A stretch of 64,000 nucleotides of DNA from Ulota crispa (taxonomy: Eukaryota; Streptophyta; Bryopsida; Orthotrichales; Orthotrichaceae): positions 16,100,358-16,164,357 of the forward strand of contig OY987244.1 of assembly GCA_963920765.1 (NCBI GenBank), written 5' to 3'. This document shows, piece by piece, positions 22,835 through 34,200 of this stretch (the stretch's first letter is position 1; each line of letters begins with the position of its first letter). The notes under the pieces were generated by a model. The model was not told the DNA's origin. It searched no databases and worked only from the letters and a program-made list of their open reading frames with translations. The position numbers and the translations under genes were made by a program.

Positions 22835-25094
22835 ATGGCCTGGCAACAAGGTCCAAGCGCTGAGCAGTATGGTGCGCAACCAGGGATGCCGCCGGAGATG
22901 CAAAGACAGGCTCCAGTGGGGCCTAACAATCCTCTGAATGACGTGTTTTATGGCGCCAGCTCGGGCTTGCTAGGCACGTACCTCGGCAACAGCAAAGACT
23001 ATGTGCAGAGTAACGTAAGTTTTCTGAGGGCCATTTTTTTTATTGCTATTGCTTTAGAGCATCCGCACTCTTATACTGTGCATGACACTTATAACCAACA
23101 ACTCCCAATTCAATTCAAGTGGGTGGTTAGCCTAAGGCTTTGTCAAAAAAAAAGTTATCAAAAATTCAAGTCCATCAAGATGAAGCTGAGGGTTTGTCCC
23201 GCTTGGTGGTGGAATTACTTTTGAGCTAATGAGTATGTGTGTTGTGCTTTAGTATTTTTTGTTTGGCCTATAGTTGTTGGTTATAAGTGTCATGACCTAT
23301 ACGCTAAACAGGCCATCAATAGCACTTGGCGTGTCTGCAAACGTGTAACCCCCGTATGCTAATTAGGGCTTGGTTTAAGAAATCTTGTTAGCGCGCCCAA
23401 ATCCAGGACAATGAAAACTTGTGGATTGGTTGACACAAGAGGCCGACAATTGAAGCTCCCCTTATGCTAGTTAGGGCTTGCTCAATTGTAGCTACACTGA
23501 ATTGTTTAGGGTTTAAGGAATTGTTAGCGTGCCCAAATCCAGGACAATGGAAACTTGTTGATTGGTCAACACAAGAGGCCCACAATTGAAGCTTGACACC
23601 TGTCGTCCGTAATACACATTTAGTGCTTGCCTGCTTGTACCTGGTTGAGTGAGTGCAAGGGTGGGACATTGAAGATTTGAGCGAGCCTGTGATTGTGAAT
23701 GTACCCTAGACACCTGCTTTTGAGAGCTCCAGATTGTGCGCAAGGGTGCGGATGCTTTTTAGGCCAGGTTCTTGCTACATTTTACATGAACTGGAAAATC
23801 TCAGTTAGTCATAGCTGTTTTTGTTGTGTTTCTACAGGTGAGTAGATATTTTGCAACGCACGATATTCAGTACTATTTCCAAGTGACTGACCAGTATGTA
23901 AAGAACAAGCTCAAAGTGGTACTCTGCCCTTTTCTTCACAAGGTATGTGAAAGTTTCATCCTCTTTAGCATTCCTTACTTGCAATTTGAAGCTGTGAAAA
24001 ATCGTCTAGCACAGGTTTACCCTTACCCTTTGTATGAGAGCTGAGCTTTTGTGAAACTGTCCCTTTGCAGGGCCATTGGACAAGAATAGCCGAGCAAGTA
24101 GCAGGAGGATTGAAGTACAATCCTCCTCGGCATGACATCAATGCTCCGGATCTCTACCTTCCTCTCATGGCATTTGCAACGTACATCATGCTCTGTGGCT
24201 TTAGGCAAGGGCAGGCGGGCAAGTATGTGTTCCACCTCTTTTTCCATCTGTTCCGTTGTTTCTATAGTGCAAGACACCATAAACTAACAAACATTTGGCC
24301 ACAAAATGTCAAACAGTAGTCAACTTTGGATGCTATTAACTTTTAACTAAAATCCGTTTTTGGAACTTTTTTCCTAAGATCTCCTTGCTTATAGTTACAA
24401 AAATTATCAACTTATTCAGGGGTGCTATGAATAGCTCATATGATTATTAAGTCTTTGTTGTTTTGTGTTATAACACCCTTCAATAAGTTGAAACTCTTTG
24501 TAACTGTAAGCAGGGAGATCTTAGGAAGAAAGTTACAAAAACAGATAGGAGTTATTGTTTGCCAAAAAAAAAGTTAATAAACCATTATTTGATAATTTGT
24601 GGTCATAGGTTTGTTGGTTTATGGTATCTTGCACCGTATCATGAGTATGCACAATAGTTCAAACGTCCAGGCTTTTGCTGCATGTATTTATTTTATTTTC
24701 TTCCGCCTTTTGATGCTACAGGTTCAAACCAGACGTGATTAGTGCCTTAGTTACAAAAGCAGCCATTGGTTGGACAGTGGAAACGGTGATACTGAAGGCA
24801 TCACTGCTCAGTCTCGGAAGTGGAGATGCTCCCACGTTAGATGTGGTAGCGTATGCAGGGTATGCTTTCATTGGGATTTCTGTGTCAGTGTTTGCACATT
24901 TGTTGTCCACGTATGCTTACTACATCACCTGGGCCTATACTAGTCTCTGCATGGCCAACTTTCTGGTGAAGACGATGAAGCGTCTGCTCTTTGCAGAGGC
25001 CAGGAGGTATGACAGAGATTCAACTCGACATCATTATCTTCTTCTTCTCATGGGTGTGGCCCAGTTCCCCTTGTTTTACTGGTTAGCACGCTAG
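22835..25094 (+). CDS. YIF1: YIF1 (Hrf1 family) Golgi/ER membrane trafficking protein
   Basis: Four exons join in frame: 22835-23014, 23838-23942, 24071-24222 and 24722-25094 (269 codons, the usual plant size). YIF1 is a multi-spanning protein that pairs with YIP1 on Golgi/ER-Golgi membranes and takes part in COPII vesicle transport. Diagnostic stretches are [90 protein letters not shown] and [13 protein letters not shown], ending with a hydrophobic tail (FPLFYWLAR). The N-terminus is Pro/Gln-rich and cytosolic. Several hydrophobic segments follow from about residue 125. Introns are 823, 128 and 499 bp; the first holds a tandem duplication. ATG 22835 gives the expected N-terminus. Confidence 0.95.
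23390..23592 (+). repeat. Tandem duplication in YIF1 intron 1
   Basis: Two ~64-bp segments (about 23392-23455 and 23527-23592, period 135 bp) share GCCCAAATCCAGGACAATG, a GATTGGT(T/C)(G/A)ACACAAGAGG block and ACAATTGAAGC. They are non-coding and lie inside the 823-bp first intron. Confidence 0.8.
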
Positions 25095-25201
25095 GTCATG
25101 TGCAGTAGTGTCATATCTCGCTCCCTTGTACAATTTACTGCTCCTACTGATTTATTGAAATTGTTCCGGAGAAGAAGTACGAGTTTTGTTGTAGTGTACT
25201 A

Positions 25202-25624
25202 CTCGCTCTGCCCCCTCTAAAAACGTCCAGAACGCTTCCTGCAAAGGATTAACTGTGTTTTTAGTCTTTGTGCTATTGACACATGCATTCTAGAATCAAT
25301 GTACCATCTACCAAATGTATGCAAAATCTCTAGCTTTGATGGTTGCCTTTTGGGCACTCAAATTAATTCCATGCAAAAAGTACCATATTTGTGCTTGTTG
25401 CAAACTCCTCATTATTGATGGTTTAAAGATTAGTAGCAACAATGGTACCTCATATGGGCAAGGTCAAGCTTGTTAGAAGAGGAATGCTCTCTAATTGCTT
25501 AACTTGCTCCCATGAGATTGTTGAACATGACAAACGCTTTCTCAGCGTTTGAAATCAACAAAAAGGAGCTTCTTAGTGGAACAAGAAATTTGTTTGATTT
25601 GGAGCTTTTTAAAGGGACACGAAG
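25202..25624. mobile_element. Stowaway-like MITE, unoccupied copy (inverted relative to 11761-13307)
   Basis: The ends CTCGCTCTGCCCCCTCTAAA and the inverse of CTTCGTGTCCCTTTAAAAAG lie between TA sites (25200-25201 and 25625-25626). The interior matches the reverse complement of the 11.8-13.3-kb element (words GTACCATATTTG, GGTACCTCATATGG and CTCTAATTGCTTA). It lacks the 930-bp TTAA insertion: TTTAA is intact at 25422-25426. It begins only about 105 bp after the YIF1 stop, so it may lie in the 3' UTR. Confidence 0.8.
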
Positions 25625-25756
25625 TATAATTTTGTTGGCGTGTAGACTTTCAGTTATGCTCTGCAGATAGTGCTCCACCCAATTTGGATCCAAATTATCA
25701 TGTTAATGAGCTTTTAGGTCCTAGCTTATTTGCTTCTAATGTTGAGTGGCTTTGCT

Positions 25757-25864
25757 TTAACCCCTGATTGCCCCAGAGGACTAAAAGTGTCCTTGATTCC
25801 CAGAGGACTAAAAGTGTCCTCGATTCAGTGTTTTTTTTGAAAACCCTGGGCGTTCGGGGGTTAA
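25757..25864. mobile_element. Short TTAA-ended MITE (108 bp) with inner tandem repeat
   Basis: It begins TTAACCCCTGATTGCCCCAG and ends CCCTGGGCGTTCGGGGGTTAA in inverse style. Between them a 27-bp unit CCCAGAGGACTAAAAGTGTC.. occurs twice in tandem. It is non-coding and fits the piggyBac-type family by its TTAA ends. Confidence 0.75.
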
Positions 25865-26539
25865 TGAAATAGTTCTGTTAGATTTTTACTGTATCGAATG
25901 GTTTGCTTCTATTGAGAGGTTGTGATGTTCGACCTAGTAGCTCTGTGAATGAAAACGAAGGGCTGTTGTTTGATGATATGTCATGTCAAACTCTAATCTT
26001 ATTGTAAAGTTATTTTTTTCAGATAAAATTACTTATCAATCATAAACCACAAAATTCTTGAAGTTTTCTTTGGGGACGAGTTGAATTTGATGTGAATCTT
26101 AGAGAAAAGTGAAAAACAATCATATCAATTTCAAAATTAAATGAAAATTATCCAAAATTATCATCGTAGGTGTGAATTATAGTGTCGAGCAGTATAGCGT
26201 AAATTAAATTTTTCTTTTCTTCTCTATTTAATAACGTGTCCCTCTATTCTACGTTTCAGTAAAATATTCGTCTTGAATAAGTTCGTGAAGTTATTAATTG
26301 AAATAAAAGCAAACTTGGAAAGCTTTAGTTTTTATGGTTTTTCTTAAGAGGCAAAGAAAACCACCTCTAGCGCAATTTAGATACTAGAACATGTTTCGAA
26401 GACATTCTTATTCTTTTGTGATTCTTGATCTTCAATCCATTTCTTATTTTATGTGGTTATTTCTTTATTGTGATTGGTCATGCATGCATGTTTGACCTTT
26501 TATAATTGTTTCTTATTCTTTTTGTGATTTTTGGGGTTG
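25865..26539. other. Intergenic, no gene recognised
   Basis: AT-rich single-copy-looking sequence downstream of YIF1 and its flanking MITEs. No motif-bearing frame or inverted repeat was found. Confidence 0.45.
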
Positions 26540-26850
26540 CCTACAAGATTCAATTTTGTTTTGGTTTAGGTAGAGCGACCTACACCCCAAAATGCATGCA
26601 AGTAGGGAAAATTGCTAAAATTGGAAAGAATGAATGATGTGTACAAGTCCATAAAAAAAAAAACTACTATTATAAGCTACTTTCATCCAACATTTGGTGC
26701 ATTGGGTGGTTGCTTAAGGAGGGATCTAGCTGTTTCATCCATTTTTTTACCCAAATCTCCTAGTGTAATGGTAGCCAAAGGCAATTTGAGGTAAGATTTA
26801 GGCAAAAATATGCCAAAAAATAAAACCCTAGTTGCCTCCACCAAGACCTA
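26540..26850. repeat. Dispersed repeat, copy A
   Basis: About 300 bp that aligns with 33735-34040 by eye. Shared words include CTACTTTCATCCAA, TAAGGAGGGA, TCTCCTAGTGTAATG (copy B TTCTTAGTGTAATG) and GTAAGATTT.GGCAAA. The copies are clearly diverged. I saw no terminal repeats, so the class is unknown. Confidence 0.6.
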
Positions 26851-27123
26851 GAATGTACTTTAAAGGTTCAATCCTTGTACACTTGCTTAGGGCATATGCA
26901 CATGTATTACAAAACACCAAGTTGGAGGACTTTTGAATGAAATTAAAGGAAGTATCTAAGGCATGAACTTGTCAAAATGTTATTTTTGGCAAGGCAAAAT
27001 TTGCAAATTCCCAATGCATGGCAATTCCTTCAAATTCTACCTCTTCTTTCACAATTAATAGGTTGAAAAATCAATGATGGAGTCTCTATTTGCTTTTACA
27101 AACAACTTGTCATTAGTTAGAAG

Positions 27124-28105
27124 TTAACCCCTCATCGCCTAAGGCCCAAAGAGGGTGTAGGGCATCCTCGCTTTTCAAGTGTTGTAAGTCTCCATGCCAA
27201 TGGAGTATGACAATCTCAACCGTACAATCTTGTAGTGTGCATGTTGTAGATGATGTGAATCAAATTTGGGATCATTTGACGACATAGACTAAAAGATTAT
27301 AATGTTTTTGTGTTGATAAAAGATGCTGAAATTTTCCTAAAAATACATATGGAGGTGAATTTTGATTTCTAAACCTACTCAAGTGAAAAAAATCAAAAAA
27401 ATAGAGTGATTCAAACCAATATACAAACACATTGGTGAAATAAAAGCTCAATCAATATACTCATTTTGTTTGCAAAATTGTTTTGAAATGTCAGAAAAGA
27501 GTGAAAAAAGTAGCAAAAACCACATCTATGGCCAAACCTCCCTCTACTAAAATGCTTCTCATTCACTCATAACTTCTTGAATTGATATGGAATGTTAACC
27601 ACACTAAGTAGACTAGTATGCCCAACTTTTCCAATAACCAATATTGAAAAAAAAACTTTCTATGAAGAAGTCATAAACCACCAAAGTTCACTCAAATGCA
27701 ATCATGTGTGGATTTTGAACTTTGAGTTGCTCCCAAACATTCAAGTAAACTTGGATTGACATGAAAATTTTACCACATTTACAAGACTTTAAGGGGAACA
27801 AAAGCCAACAAATTTTGTTGGAAAATAACATTTGATGAAAAAGATACAAGCCCCCAAAGTTGAGGCCATCACAATGGAATGTGGTGAACTCAAATTGACC
27901 TTGTGAGCTTTGAATGGCTATCACAAACCCACTATGAATTAGACTGTTCTGAAAATTCTATCATAGAAACTAGACTAGTATGAGCAACTTTGTTGCAACA
28001 ACTTTTATTGAATTTGGATAATAAACACAAAAATTACAGCACTTCAAGTTGCGGTGACGAATTGTTAGAGGAAAGAAACCATCCCCTTAGGAGACTAGGG
28101 GTTAA
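27124..28105. mobile_element. TTAA-ended piggyBac-type element (982 bp)
   Basis: The left end TTAACCCCTCATCGCCTAAG and the inverted right end TTAACCCCTAGTCTCCTAAG agree at 17 of 20 positions. The interior is AT-rich without a credible gene; the 78-codon minus-strand frame at 27688-27924 has no recognisable motif. I see no sister copy in this window. Confidence 0.7.
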
Positions 28106-28338
28106 TGTACCTAGTTGGACAGGTGAAGGAAATGCGTGGCCAACACAAATAAAACAAGGAACATTGTGATTTCTAATGACCAAATTATTGAGACTTGGGG
28201 TGAAGGTGGCTGGTGTTAGATGGCATGTTGTCTTAAGGGGCCAAGGTGGACAATCTCATATTTTTTTACAAACAAGAACAAAATTAATGATTTACGTAAG
28301 TTTATCCTCCTTTGTAGTTCTAGTCTAAGCCAAGGGTT

Positions 28339-29621
28339 TTAACCCCTAAACCACAAAAGTTCTTTCAACAGTCAGTTAAAAGTTTGAGTAGGTTCCTATG
28401 AAGTCAATTTTTGGTAGATGTTTTTGAAATTTGGAAATAAGGTGCACACAATGGAAAAAAAAAAACTCCAATTGGATGCTTGAGTAAAAAGTTATGCTAC
28501 CCAAAAGAATTTGGGCACCTTGGGCATCTTTGGGGAATCTTATGCTAAAACTCTCATCAACTTTTGAAACTTGGCATGTATGTAACCAATAAAATACTCC
28601 CTTTGTCCCAAAATAATCTTCATGTTGACCTTTATTTAGTGTCCCAAAATGATCTTCTTGTTGGAGGAGGAAAGGAGCTAGCGACACTTGCACATAGTCC
28701 AAAAGCATGGGCATGCTAACCAATCCTATGCCATCAAGTGAATGGCCACCGGTGCTCTTCAAAAATGCCTCAAAATTTCAGTTTTCAAGCACTTTGAAAA
28801 CTAATTTGAAACTCAAAATTTCAAAACAATAGGAGGACATTGAACTCTATTCATAAGTAAAAAATTTGAAAACTAGTTCTTTTTGAGCTTGATCTATAAC
28901 ATTTTATGTAACAGGAAGATCATTTTGGGACGGAGGGAATACTATACAATTGTCAAAAAAAAAAAAATAGAGCTCTCAAATCACACTCTAAGAGGAGCCA
29001 AACTTTGTTAATTGTGTGCAGGCAATATCAAGAAAAATAGTTTCTTCTAACTTTGGGCCTTATTATCTTGCAATTCATAAATTCAAATTTCTTGAAACTT
29101 ATTTCACTCCTTCCAAATGTTCGCCTCTAACATTTTGCCATTTGGATTTTACATAAAAGACTTCTTCATTGCACAAGAAATCATGAAAAAATGACTAGTG
29201 TATTGCCAATTCACTAAACCTCCTTGCATAATGCATTGCAAGGTGATTTAGAATAAGCTAGATTCTATATTTGCTTCTAAATTTTTTCATGAGTGAACCT
29301 AACATCATACACTTGTGAATGGCTAGAAATCTTGTTTTTGCGTAGAGCAAAAAAATTACTTTAGGAGGGCTTAAAGTGTGCTAACCTTGTTTTGCACGAA
29401 TGAAAAAAGTTGTTTTTCTCACTTCAAACATTATAACCTTACAATCTATATGGTCAAATGGGCTGATTTTTTTTTTACACGTTGCCTTACTTGTATTTTA
29501 CACTTTTGTATGGTTGAAACTCAGAAAAAGATTTTTATTTTGAGGTTCAAATAAATCATCAAAAAAATGGCAGTTTTGGTCTTGTTTTTCTTTGCAACAC
29601 CCTTCAGACTTTAGGGGTTAA
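28339..29621. mobile_element. TTAA-ended piggyBac-type element, sister of 12000-12929
   Basis: It starts TTAACCCCTAAACCACAAAA and ends CTTTAGGGGTTAA. The interior aligns with 12000-12929 over its length (AAACTTGGCATGTATGTAAC, GAATTTGGGCACCTTGGG, AAGAAATCATGAAAAAATGA). The 353-bp size difference is almost entirely explained by a nested Stowaway-like MITE at 28597-28939. The element itself lies in remnant sequence resembling the GGGAATTGAT family (TTTTTTTACAAACAAG before it, AAATCTCCTAATTG after it). Confidence 0.85.
28597..28939. mobile_element. Stowaway-like MITE nested in the TTAA element
   Basis: The ends are CTCCCTTTGTCCCAAAATAA and the inverse of TTCCCTCCGTCCCAAAATGA, with TA at 28595-28596 and 28940-28941. 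The sister element at 12000-12929 lacks it at the same place (AATAAAACATGGTATACAAT there), which gives a second filled/empty comparison. Non-coding. Confidence 0.8.
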
Positions 29622-30496
29622 ATACAAATTAAAATTGTCAAATCAAATCTCCTAATTGTAAATATCTAAACTCTTACTATTTTGACTACAAAAAAATTTA
29701 AAATAAGATTTTGCCACCCCTGCCCCCACAAAATAGCATGCTATCTAACCCCAGCAGGTGGAGAACTGAAGAGGCCCTCACAAGGGCCCATTTACAATTC
29801 AACAAAATTGAGATCTGGAGTTGAATTAGGACGTGGAAAGGTGCGTAGTGAAAGGCATGCTTTTGAACCGCCCTAATTTACTCTCCCTCAAACAAGTGTT
29901 CAGGTCAAACCAGAAAGTCAACCAAAAAGTAAAGCTTAGGAATGTCCTTGTGGGTAGGTCTACGACATGACCTTGTAATAGAAACAACGGGGAGGAGATT
30001 TTTTCAAATGTCAAAATTTAATAATTTTGCCACAATAGGTCAAAGTTGGAAATTTTGAATTCATGTTTGAGTTCCAACTTCTAAGATCCTTAACAAGTTA
30101 ATTGGAATTCATTTATTAAAATAGAACAATTATAGAAGAGGGGTAAACTTTTATTAATCTCTAGTAGGTAAAAAAATGGAGTTTTCTTTCCATCATAGGG
30201 TCCACATAGAGGGAGATGAGGGATTTGGGAAAAGATGGAGCTTGGCCTTGCGTTTATTATAAAAACCTTGCCTGCTCATTGTTTTAGTGCACAACCCAAA
30301 ACATGTCACATCCCATGATTTTCCCTTTGACAAAAAAAAAATCATAAAGTCTCACTCCTCATTTCATGGTCAAAATTTTCAAATGTCATTTTCATAATTA
30401 ACTCCAGAGGATAATTTCAAACTTAACTCTGTGGATGAGTATTTTCTTTGGTTTTTATAGCTGTAAGAGAATTTCGGTATGTATTTTTCTGTAAAT
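29622..30496. other. Intergenic, no gene recognised
   Basis: AT-rich. A GC-balanced patch at 29690-29960 has a 64-codon frame without motifs. The start of the stretch looks like a remnant of the GGGAATTGAT foldback family. Confidence 0.45.
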
Positions 30497-31415
30497 TTAA
30501 TCCCTAAAATTCTTTTGTGTTTAGAGCCCAAAACTGCTTCAAAATACTAATCCCTAGACCAGAGTCTAAATCTTCATTGAAACTCATTTTTTAACAAATC
30601 CAACTGTAGGAATTTTTGGTTAACTTGCACAAGTACATTGTCCCAAAATTTCAAAATGAATGTCCCACCAATTGCAAGATCAATGTGTCTAAATTTCAAA
30701 ATGTAGGCTTTTCTAGTCTTTCCAAAAGGTGAAGTTTTGATTTTCAAATTTTTTAGAAAAAAACACGTATGTTGTATTTCTTGTGCAATTTTTGCAATGT
30801 GTCAGAAAATGGGTTGAAAGCATATATAAAAAAATTTAACCAAAAAAAATGTTGGATTCATTTTTACAAAAATTGTAAAGTGAAAGGTATTGATGAATGA
30901 AAGATATAACTAATATGCTAATAAGTTTTGGAAGAATTTGAAAATTGTTAATCCCAATGGTGAAAATGCTCTAATAGGCAATTAGTAACTTTATTTTTCT
31001 TTTTCATTTGTAATTTTTCAAAATGGAGAGTAAAAGATAACTTTGTATGTTTTTTTGACCCGCTTCCTACCTTCATTGCCCGCAAAAGAAAACTCCTTGT
31101 AACTCTTACCTCATTATTTGGAATTGAGTGATTCAATTTGTTTTGAGTAGGTATCAATTTATAAAATTCTATAAAAAAATTAAAAAAAAAATTAGAATGT
31201 ATTTTTTGCTGCCTAGTTTGACATTGAAATTGAAAAAACCTTCTAACTTTTGCAATACTTATCCAAATGTCATGAAATAAACCTTTGCATGTAGATTATG
31301 ATGAGTAGCATCCATCCTAAAAATTTCATGAAAAATTTCCAAATTATGAAGTCAATAGAGCTTGTCCAAGTTCTCATAAAGCCCAAAGTGGATTCCTTGG
31401 GCCTTTAGGGGTTAA
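30497..31415. mobile_element. Probable TTAA-ended element (919 bp)
   Basis: The left end TTAATCCCTAAAATTC and the inverted right end TTAACCCCTAAAGGCCC agree for the first dozen bases only. The right terminus GGGCCTTTAGGGGTTAA is typical of the family here. The left partner is a best guess. Confidence 0.45.
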
Positions 31416-31636
31416 TCACACTCATGGGCTTGGGTATTGTACATACTATACGTGGGTGTGGAGCTAAGATGAAAATGTTCAATATATTTTCACAAACAAG
31501 GTTAAAAGTAATAATTTGTTCTAGTTTTGTAATTGGTCAATTACGTATTGTAGTTGTTCAGTTGTATTCTTCTGAAGGATTCTAGATTACATGAGGGTCT
31601 ACAAAGGTGAATTCAAAATTCCCATTTTCAATCAAG

Positions 31637-31715
31637 TTAACCCCTAAATGCCCACGGCACCCAATTTGGGTGTTTTCAACACTGTAAGTTGATACCGTGG
31701 GCATTTAGGGGTTAA
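31637..31715. mobile_element. Minimal TTAA-ended MITE (79 bp, perfect 21-bp ends)
   Basis: Both ends are perfect inverted copies of TTAACCCCTAAATGCCCACG plus one more G. Only 37 bp remain between them, and these contain a second palindrome (CACCCAATTTGGGTG). It could not carry any gene. It shows the terminal sequence of this subfamily most clearly. Confidence 0.85.
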
Positions 31716-31792
31716 AATCTAAACCCTTACATGTATTGGCATGTGAAAATTATAGCTTTTCCACCTTGGCCCACAAACACGTATGTGCAGTA

Positions 31793-32184
31793 AGGTAGGC
31801 GCACCCATAAGCGTGGAAATAAGGGTTTTGGAGTAGGTAAAACAATTGACTAACTTTGAAAAAAATACTATATGTTAGGAAATGGAAATCAAAAGTATTG
31901 GCATCAATTTCAAGGTTCCAATTGCAAGCATTTGTTCACAAAGATTTTTCAAAGTCCAAAAACTTGAAATTGTAGGAACTATGTGAAAGAGATGCTAATC
32001 ACAAGACTTGTTGGTTCTTAAACAGTGAGATGGGTACTCAAAATCTCATGCTAGTCACCCACAACCATCACTTCATCTCCCATAACCATCACTATCACCC
32101 ACAACCATTTGTTTTTTTATTGATTAGCCCTGCCACTGTCAAGTGACGGGCATGGGGACGCAACGCTTATGGATGCTGCTATCT
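31793..32184. mobile_element. TA-flanked MITE, AGGTAGG(A/C)GC family, diverged copy
   Basis: It begins AGGTAGGCGCACCCATAAGC after TA (31791-31792) and ends in the inverse of AGATAGCAGCATCCATAAGC before TA (32185-32186). The interior differs from copies 1 and 2. Its right TA lies inside the TTAA that starts the next element, so the two abut. Confidence 0.65.
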
Positions 32185-33097
32185 TAACCCTTTAAAGACC
32201 ACACACACTTTCCCAAAACCCACCAGAAACTGGGCAATAAAATTAGAAGTGCATTTGAATCAAATATGGACCCAATTTGAATAATCCAACAGTACAAATG
32301 TGAAGGACACCTTGTTTGTTGTAATGTATCAAAATTTCAACTAGATTTACCGTTGGAGGTGAAATATTATAATGATTGAGTGAGCCATATAAGGAAACTC
32401 TCTAGTTTTTCATGCTTGTGTGGTTTTGATTGTTAACACTTCATGCAAGCTTTGGTTGAGAAGAGCCTTACATTTCTAGAAAGCAAGGTTTCCCACCTAT
32501 CCAACAAGACTAATTTCACACAAAATAAACAAAAATAGCAATCGCAAGGTGTAGCTAAGTGGACAAAAAGAGTCAAAAATCTCATTTTCTTTGCTACCCT
32601 AAAACGGTTCTACAAGAAATTTGATAATTGTTTTGGAAAATCTGATTGATGAAAACAATCCAAAATTGACCTTAAATGTAGGACATTAAATTTTTACAAT
32701 GAAATGATAGCACCATTTCAATAAATCTCAAAATACTACAATTATACTACAACCGTATAGAGAAATAATACAAGCGTATTTCTTGAGCAATTTGAAATTT
32801 CTTGGGACCGCACGATTGAAATGTGGCATTCTTCTTGAATGTTTGATGTATTGTGTTGTTGCTTTGATCCATCTATGACGAAATATGGATACATATTTTG
32901 AGGCCACGATGTATAAACACCATTATTTATCAACTCCCATATCCGATTCCATTGTTGTTTCTTGGATTGGATGCAAAATTCTTGTGATCACAAGCGTTCT
33001 TCAAGATCATTTTCCAAATTGTTAAGCGGTTTTACTGTATAGGCCAAAAACTACTCTCCCGAACCAAAATATGGTTCGGTGGTCTGTAAAAGGTTAA
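32184..33097. mobile_element. TTAA-ended piggyBac-type element with ends like the 5.46-kb element
   Basis: The left end TTAACCCTTTAAAGACCAC and the inverted right end TTAACCTTTTACAGACCAC match at 17 of 19 positions. They are the closest in this window to the termini of the transposase-bearing element (TTAACCCTTTAACGAC). The interior (914 bp in all) is AT-rich and non-coding. It is a plausible non-autonomous partner of that element. Confidence 0.8.
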
Positions 33098-33734
33098 ATA
33101 CCAAGTCCTGCTCTTGGTCTACATTGCACCTTCATTCCACTTGTCTTGTGTGATTCTTTTAAAATTCCTTTAGATGCCATTCTAAACCCCTTGATTTGGA
33201 CGGACCTTGCCAACCAGGCAACCACAGGTCATACCAGTTCTGATATTCAGGGATTTTTTTTATGATTCACCATTGGTCGCGCGACACGCACCCAAAAACA
33301 CATGCGGATAGTGGAAAAAGGACAGTACCATCCATATGGACACGTTCATCCATAAAGTCAGCTTCCTGAGGTATATTTCATCCAATTTTGTTGAGCACCT
33401 CGTGTATCTTTGGAGAAAGATTGAACAGTCTCATTCATTTCAAATTTTTATTATAAAGACAATTAGTTTCAAATGAGGTAAGAATTTGGCCAAAAGTTTT
33501 CTATGTTGTTTTTCTCTAGTTAATTGAGTAACATGCAATTTGTCATATTTAACTAGTCGTAGACTATTCAAAGTCCAAACACGATAATTCAAAAAGAGAA
33601 GTTGGAAGTTGTGTGCAAGATATGGGGAAATCTATATCACTTAGCAATGGGATATATCTGGATGTTTTGCAGACATGTACCAGTATTACAGCAATAATCC
33701 AAAGTTTTAGTTAAATATGGCATAGAGCATGATT
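33098..33734. other. Intergenic, no gene recognised
   Basis: Mixed-composition sequence without motif-bearing frames or clear inverted repeats. Confidence 0.45.
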
Positions 33735-34040
33735 TTGTTTTTGTTAGGGTAGATTGACTTGCAACCCAGAATGCACGCATGTAAGGATAAATTGGCTATA
33801 ATTGGAGTGAATGAACGCTTTGTGCATGTTCATCCAATAAATTTACTATTATATGCTACTTTCATCCAAAATTTGGTAAATTGGATGTTTACATAAGGAG
33901 GGAGTTGGCAATTACATCCACTTTCTCACCCAATTTTCTTAGTGTAATGTTCAACAATGTCAATTCAAAGTAAGATTTGGGCAAACATTCGCCAAAAAAA
34001 AGTAACCCTACCCAAGAGATCCTCCACCACTCTCACCCTT
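33735..34040. repeat. Dispersed repeat, copy B
   Basis: This is the diverged partner of 26540-26850 in the same orientation (CTACTTTCATCCAAAATTTGG, ACATAAGGAGGGAG, CTTAGTGTAATG). The class is unknown. Confidence 0.6.
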
Positions 34041-34077
34041 TGAGTCAATTCACCTCTTAGAACATTCTTCAATGTGA

Positions 34078-34200
34078 GGGGGTGGCAGGTGAAGTTATTT
34101 TTGGCTCACTAATAATTGATCAAATGGGGGTTTTGGTTTTTTTGAAATCCCATCTCATTAATTATTAGTGGGCCAAAAATACTTCACCGGTCACCCTTCA
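34078..34200. repeat. Short hairpin repeat
   Basis: GTGAAGTTATTTTTGGCTCA near 34091 pairs with GGGCCAAAAATACTTCACCG near 34171, and ACTAATAATT pairs with AATTATTAGT. This is an inverted repeat of about 120 bp, probably a small MITE. Target duplications are not clear. Confidence 0.6.
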
